The notes beneath the pieces were generated by a model. That model ran no database searches. It had not been told where the DNA came from and worked only from the letters and a program-made list of their open reading frames with translations. From positions 3,410,001 through 3,474,000 of the forward strand of contig OZ242312.1 in assembly GCA_965207805.1 (NCBI GenBank): 64,000 nucleotides of DNA, given 5' to 3'. Source of the DNA: Palauibacter sp965207805. GTDB taxonomy: Bacteria > Gemmatimonadota > Gemmatimonadetes > Palauibacterales > Palauibacteraceae. This document shows, piece by piece, positions 62,801 through 64,000 of the stretch; position 1 is the stretch's first letter; the number at the start of each line of letters is the position of its first letter. Made by a program: the position numbers and the translations under genes.

Positions 62801-63684
62801 TCGAAGGAGAGGACGTCACCGAGGTCGAGGTCGCGCGCGAGGTGGCTGGCGAGGATCGCGCCCCCGGCCGGCCCGGACTCCACGAGGCGGACGGGTGCGG
62901 CGACCGCCGTCTCCAGCGTCGTGAGGCCGCCGCCCGAAGTCATGAGGAGGAAGGGACAGGCGAGCCCCGACTCGCGCAGCGAATTCGCGAGCCCCGTCAG
63001 GTAGCGGGCCATAAGCGGCTGGACGTAGGCGTTCGCGCACGCCGTCGACTGCCGCTCGTACTCGCGGACTTCGGGGCACACGTCGGAGGCGAGCGTTACC
63101 GGGAGCCCCGGCCGCCATTCGTCGAGGATCTCGCCGATCCGCCGCTCGTGGTCCGGGTTCGCGTAACCGTGGATGAGCCCCACGGCGACGGACTCCACCT
63201 CCTCCGCCTCGAGCGTCGGGAGGAGCGCGCGCACCGAATCCTCCTCCAGCGGGATGAGGACGCGGCCGCGGTGGTCGACCCGCTCCTCCACCGGGAGCCG
63301 GAGACGGCGGGGGACGAGCGGGGCAGGGCGGTCGACCCCGATGTCGTACTGCTCGAAGCGGTTCTCGTGCGCCATCTCCAGCGCGTCGCGGTGCCCGGAC
63401 GTCACGATGAGCGCCGTGCGCGCGCCCCGCCGCTCGATGATCGCGTTCGTGGCCAGCGTCGTGCCGTGGATGACGAGGCGGACGGCGGAGGGCGGGACGT
63501 CCGCCAGCTCCAGCACCTTGTGCACGCCCTCGAGGACGCCCCGCTCGGGCGCGGAGGCGGTCGTGAGCACCTTCGTCGTGACGAGGCGCCCGCCGGTCTC
63601 CAGCGCCACGTCCGTGAAGGTGCCGCCGATGTCGATGGCGAGCCGCGCTTTGCCGCCCGGCTCGTTCGCTGCCCTTCCGCTCAC
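59851..63684 (-). CDS. fused hydantoinase/oxoprolinase HyuA-HyuB
   Basis: 1277 residues; ATP-dependent opening of 5-membered imides such as hydantoins or 5-oxoproline. HyuA half: LAIDIGGTFTDVALETGGRL, LVIHGTTLATNAIIERRGAR, SFDMGGTTAKLCVIDGG and GGGSIAGVD. HyuB half from about residue 740: QIMWSRLLSVVEEQARTLVR, ITNDPWEGTGHLNDFTVV and IDWDGTSPMSPRGINVPVTY. The subunits are joined by a Pro/Ala-rich linker that contains palindrome copy 3. The start is GTG. It sits 7 bases after the SDR gene, so an operon is likely. Confidence 0.93.
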   Translation of the reverse strand: MSGRAANEPGGKARLAIDIGGTFTDVALETGGRLVTTKVLTTASAPERGVLEGVHKVLELADVPPSAVRLVIHGTTLATNAIIERRGARTALIVTSGHRDALEMAHENRFEQYDIGVDRPAPLVPRRLRLPVEERVDHRGRVLIPLEEDSVRALLPTLEAEEVESVAVGLIHGYANPDHERRIGEILDEWRPGLPVTLASDVCPEVREYERQSTACANAYVQPLMARYLTGLANSLRESGLACPFLLMTSGGGLTTLETAVAAPVRLVESGPAGGAILASHLARDLDLGDVLSFDMGGTTAKLCVIDGGQPLHSRTFEVARSYRFKQGSGLPVRIPVIEMVEIGAGGGSIAGVDDLERIQVGPGSAGSEPGPAAYGRGGDEPTVTDADVVLGRIDPEFFAGGSISLDRGRAETAIESRVGRGLGLDATLAALGISEMVDENMSNAARTHAIEWGKGVAGRTLIAFGGSAPIHAARLADKLEVDRFLVPADAGVGSAVGFLLAPISYEVVRSRYMRLSGFDPAVVREVFAEMRAEAEAVVSRGAPGAPMSGKARAYMRYVGQGHEIGVDLPGDLEDAAALRDAFDRGYETVYGRTIPGLDIEVLSWTLVVSAPATEAAPETADVPAGTSPGGRAAAEKPEPERGTELWDGPGGESASAAVYTRGAIAEGARVEGPALIAEDQTTTVVPDGWEARAVAGGHLVVERRASERAAGAAGGAAAATGAQTGLAALEGQIMWSRLLSVVEEQARTLVRTAFSTPVREAGDLSAGVFDLSGHMLAQAVTGTPGHVNAMAASVGFFLRDFPAETLGEDDVLITNDPWEGTGHLNDFTVVTPTFLDGRPVALFAATSHIADVGGRGFGADANQVFEEGIRLPIGYLIRGGRVDETLMRLVRANVRDPDVAQGDLYSLAACNRTGCERLVAMMTEFGIDSLEPLAETIISASRRAMRERIGALRPGTYRNRMRIDGYDEDLDLVCALTVLPDGTIRIDWDGTSPMSPRGINVPVTYTRAYSSFGVRCIVGSEVPNNAGSLAAIEVSAPPGSLLNAPPPAAVSARHSIGQMLPDVVLGCLEQALEPGAVPAEGASCLWNPVIMAGPGLTGGHAYGGEEFVVNPFHAGGTGARPGKDGLSATAFPSGVRSTPIEITETVAPLIFWRKEYLPDSGGPGEFRGGLGQVMEISHADGEAFAVSKMFERVRNRARGRDGGGDGAAGRVHVPGVGDFRPKGREVVPPGRRIVLETPGGGGLGDPARRPPDRVREDVLDGYISADEATGYGTPSR
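61802..61821. repeat. 20-bp palindrome, copy 3 (inside the fused hydantoinase gene)
   Basis: GACGTTCCCGCGGGAACGTC within the interdomain linker, encoding DVPAGTS on the minus strand. It matches the palindromes at 36173 and 36520. Confidence 0.6.
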
Positions 63685-63691
63685 GCGCCGC

Positions 63692-64000
63692 TCACCCGTC
63701 TGCGCGCAGCGGGACGGTGTAGTTCAGCGCCAGGCGCCCCCCGTCCGGGTAGATCGTCTCGCCCGTGAGGTACGAGGCGTAGTCGCTCGCGAGAAAGACG
63801 GCCACCGTCCCGATCTCATCCGGGTCCCCGAACCGTCCCAGCGGCGTGCGGGAGAGGATCGTGCGCCGCGCCTCCTCGTCGGCGATCACCGAGTCGAGGA
63901 TGTCCGTGATGATCGTTCCCGGCCCGATCGCGTTGACCCGGATGTCGTGCGGCGCGAGTGCGACCGCCATTGCCTTCGTGAGCTGCATGATCCCGCCCTT
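63692..64000 (-). CDS. SDR-family dehydrogenase, C-terminal part
   Basis: 102 codons to the window edge; the Rossmann N-terminus lies outside. KGGIMQLTKAMAVALAPHDI after the catalytic Tyr-x-x-x-Lys position, RVNAIGPGTIITDI, LGRFGDPDEIGTVAVFLASD and YLTGETIYPDGGRLALNY are the usual SDR ending. It probably oxidises or reduces an alcohol feeding the hydantoinase operon; the substrate is unknown. Confidence 0.92.
   Translation of the reverse strand, partial: KGGIMQLTKAMAVALAPHDIRVNAIGPGTIITDILDSVIADEEARRTILSRTPLGRFGDPDEIGTVAVFLASDYASYLTGETIYPDGGRLALNYTVPLRADG

Noticed and set aside
61996..63768. 590-codon plus-strand frame over the fused hydantoinase
   Set aside because: Antisense shadow in GC-rich DNA; the minus-strand frame has all HyuA motifs.

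Overview
High-GC bacterial chromosome segment (about two thirds G+C). It has a single tRNA, and the housekeeping block ffh-rpsP-rimM-trmD-rplS-rnhB marks it as chromosomal. The rest is dominated by large secreted or lipid-anchored multidomain proteins: BIG2, LRR, TolB-propeller and cadherin-like modules with metalloprotease or serine-hydrolase domains, a SusC/CirA-type TonB receptor, M14 and M48 peptidases and a GH113 hydrolase. This mix, PadR/HAAS pairs and a fused hydantoinase suggest a Gemmatimonadota-like, heterotrophic Gram-negative bacterium. That assignment is an inference from gene content; no marker phylogeny was run.

Layout. 0-1 kb: end of a BatE-like gene and a DNA glycosylase. 1.2-9.9 kb: accessory region with a STAND-type NTPase carrying a nuclease-like N-terminus, a two-TM miniprotein, a GIY-YIG/DUF4357 nuclease, an M48-like lipoprotein lacking a zinc ligand, and a PLD-family gene broken by a stop codon. 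9.9-14.4 kb: sparse, decayed DNA with small genes, a bactofilin, three degenerate tyrosine-integrase C-termini and probable IS21 debris. 14.4-22.9 kb: BIG2/LRR surface proteins, one with an out-of-frame N-terminus derived from its neighbour, plus a small outer-membrane protein. 22.97-32.76 kb: one large TolB/cadherin lipoprotein gene split by a 6.26 kb integrase-bearing island. The two halves rejoin in frame across a 7-bp direct repeat. The island carries a TlpA-like protein, two small membrane proteins, PadR and the integrase. 33-36.5 kb: a GAF-PAS-kinase-receiver-winged-helix fusion and a HicAB module lying between 92-bp direct repeats. 36.6-43.5 kb: DapA-family aldolase, purA and the ribosome/SRP block. 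43.5-57 kb: GH113, methyltransferase, two VapBC-like modules, an N-formylglutamate-amidohydrolase-like lipoprotein, tRNA-Lys, TonB receptor, amidase and M14 peptidase. 57-64 kb: Calx-beta/LRR/leishmanolysin-like protein, a HyuA-HyuB fusion and the end of an SDR gene.

How parts may work together. Three promoter-like copies of GTCGYCC-(4 nt)-ATCGCAC-N9-TATNNT precede the BIG2/beta-lactamase gene, the small OMP and the split TolB lipoprotein, suggesting a small surface-protein regulon. Several secreted proteins share a C-terminal module ending in a (L/R)FSRGIP-like tail; one gene encodes that module alone. Region 1-9 kb is the best candidate for an uncharacterised defence locus. Direct repeats, out-of-frame fusions, integrase tails and three toxin-antitoxin modules show that this segment has been repeatedly rearranged.
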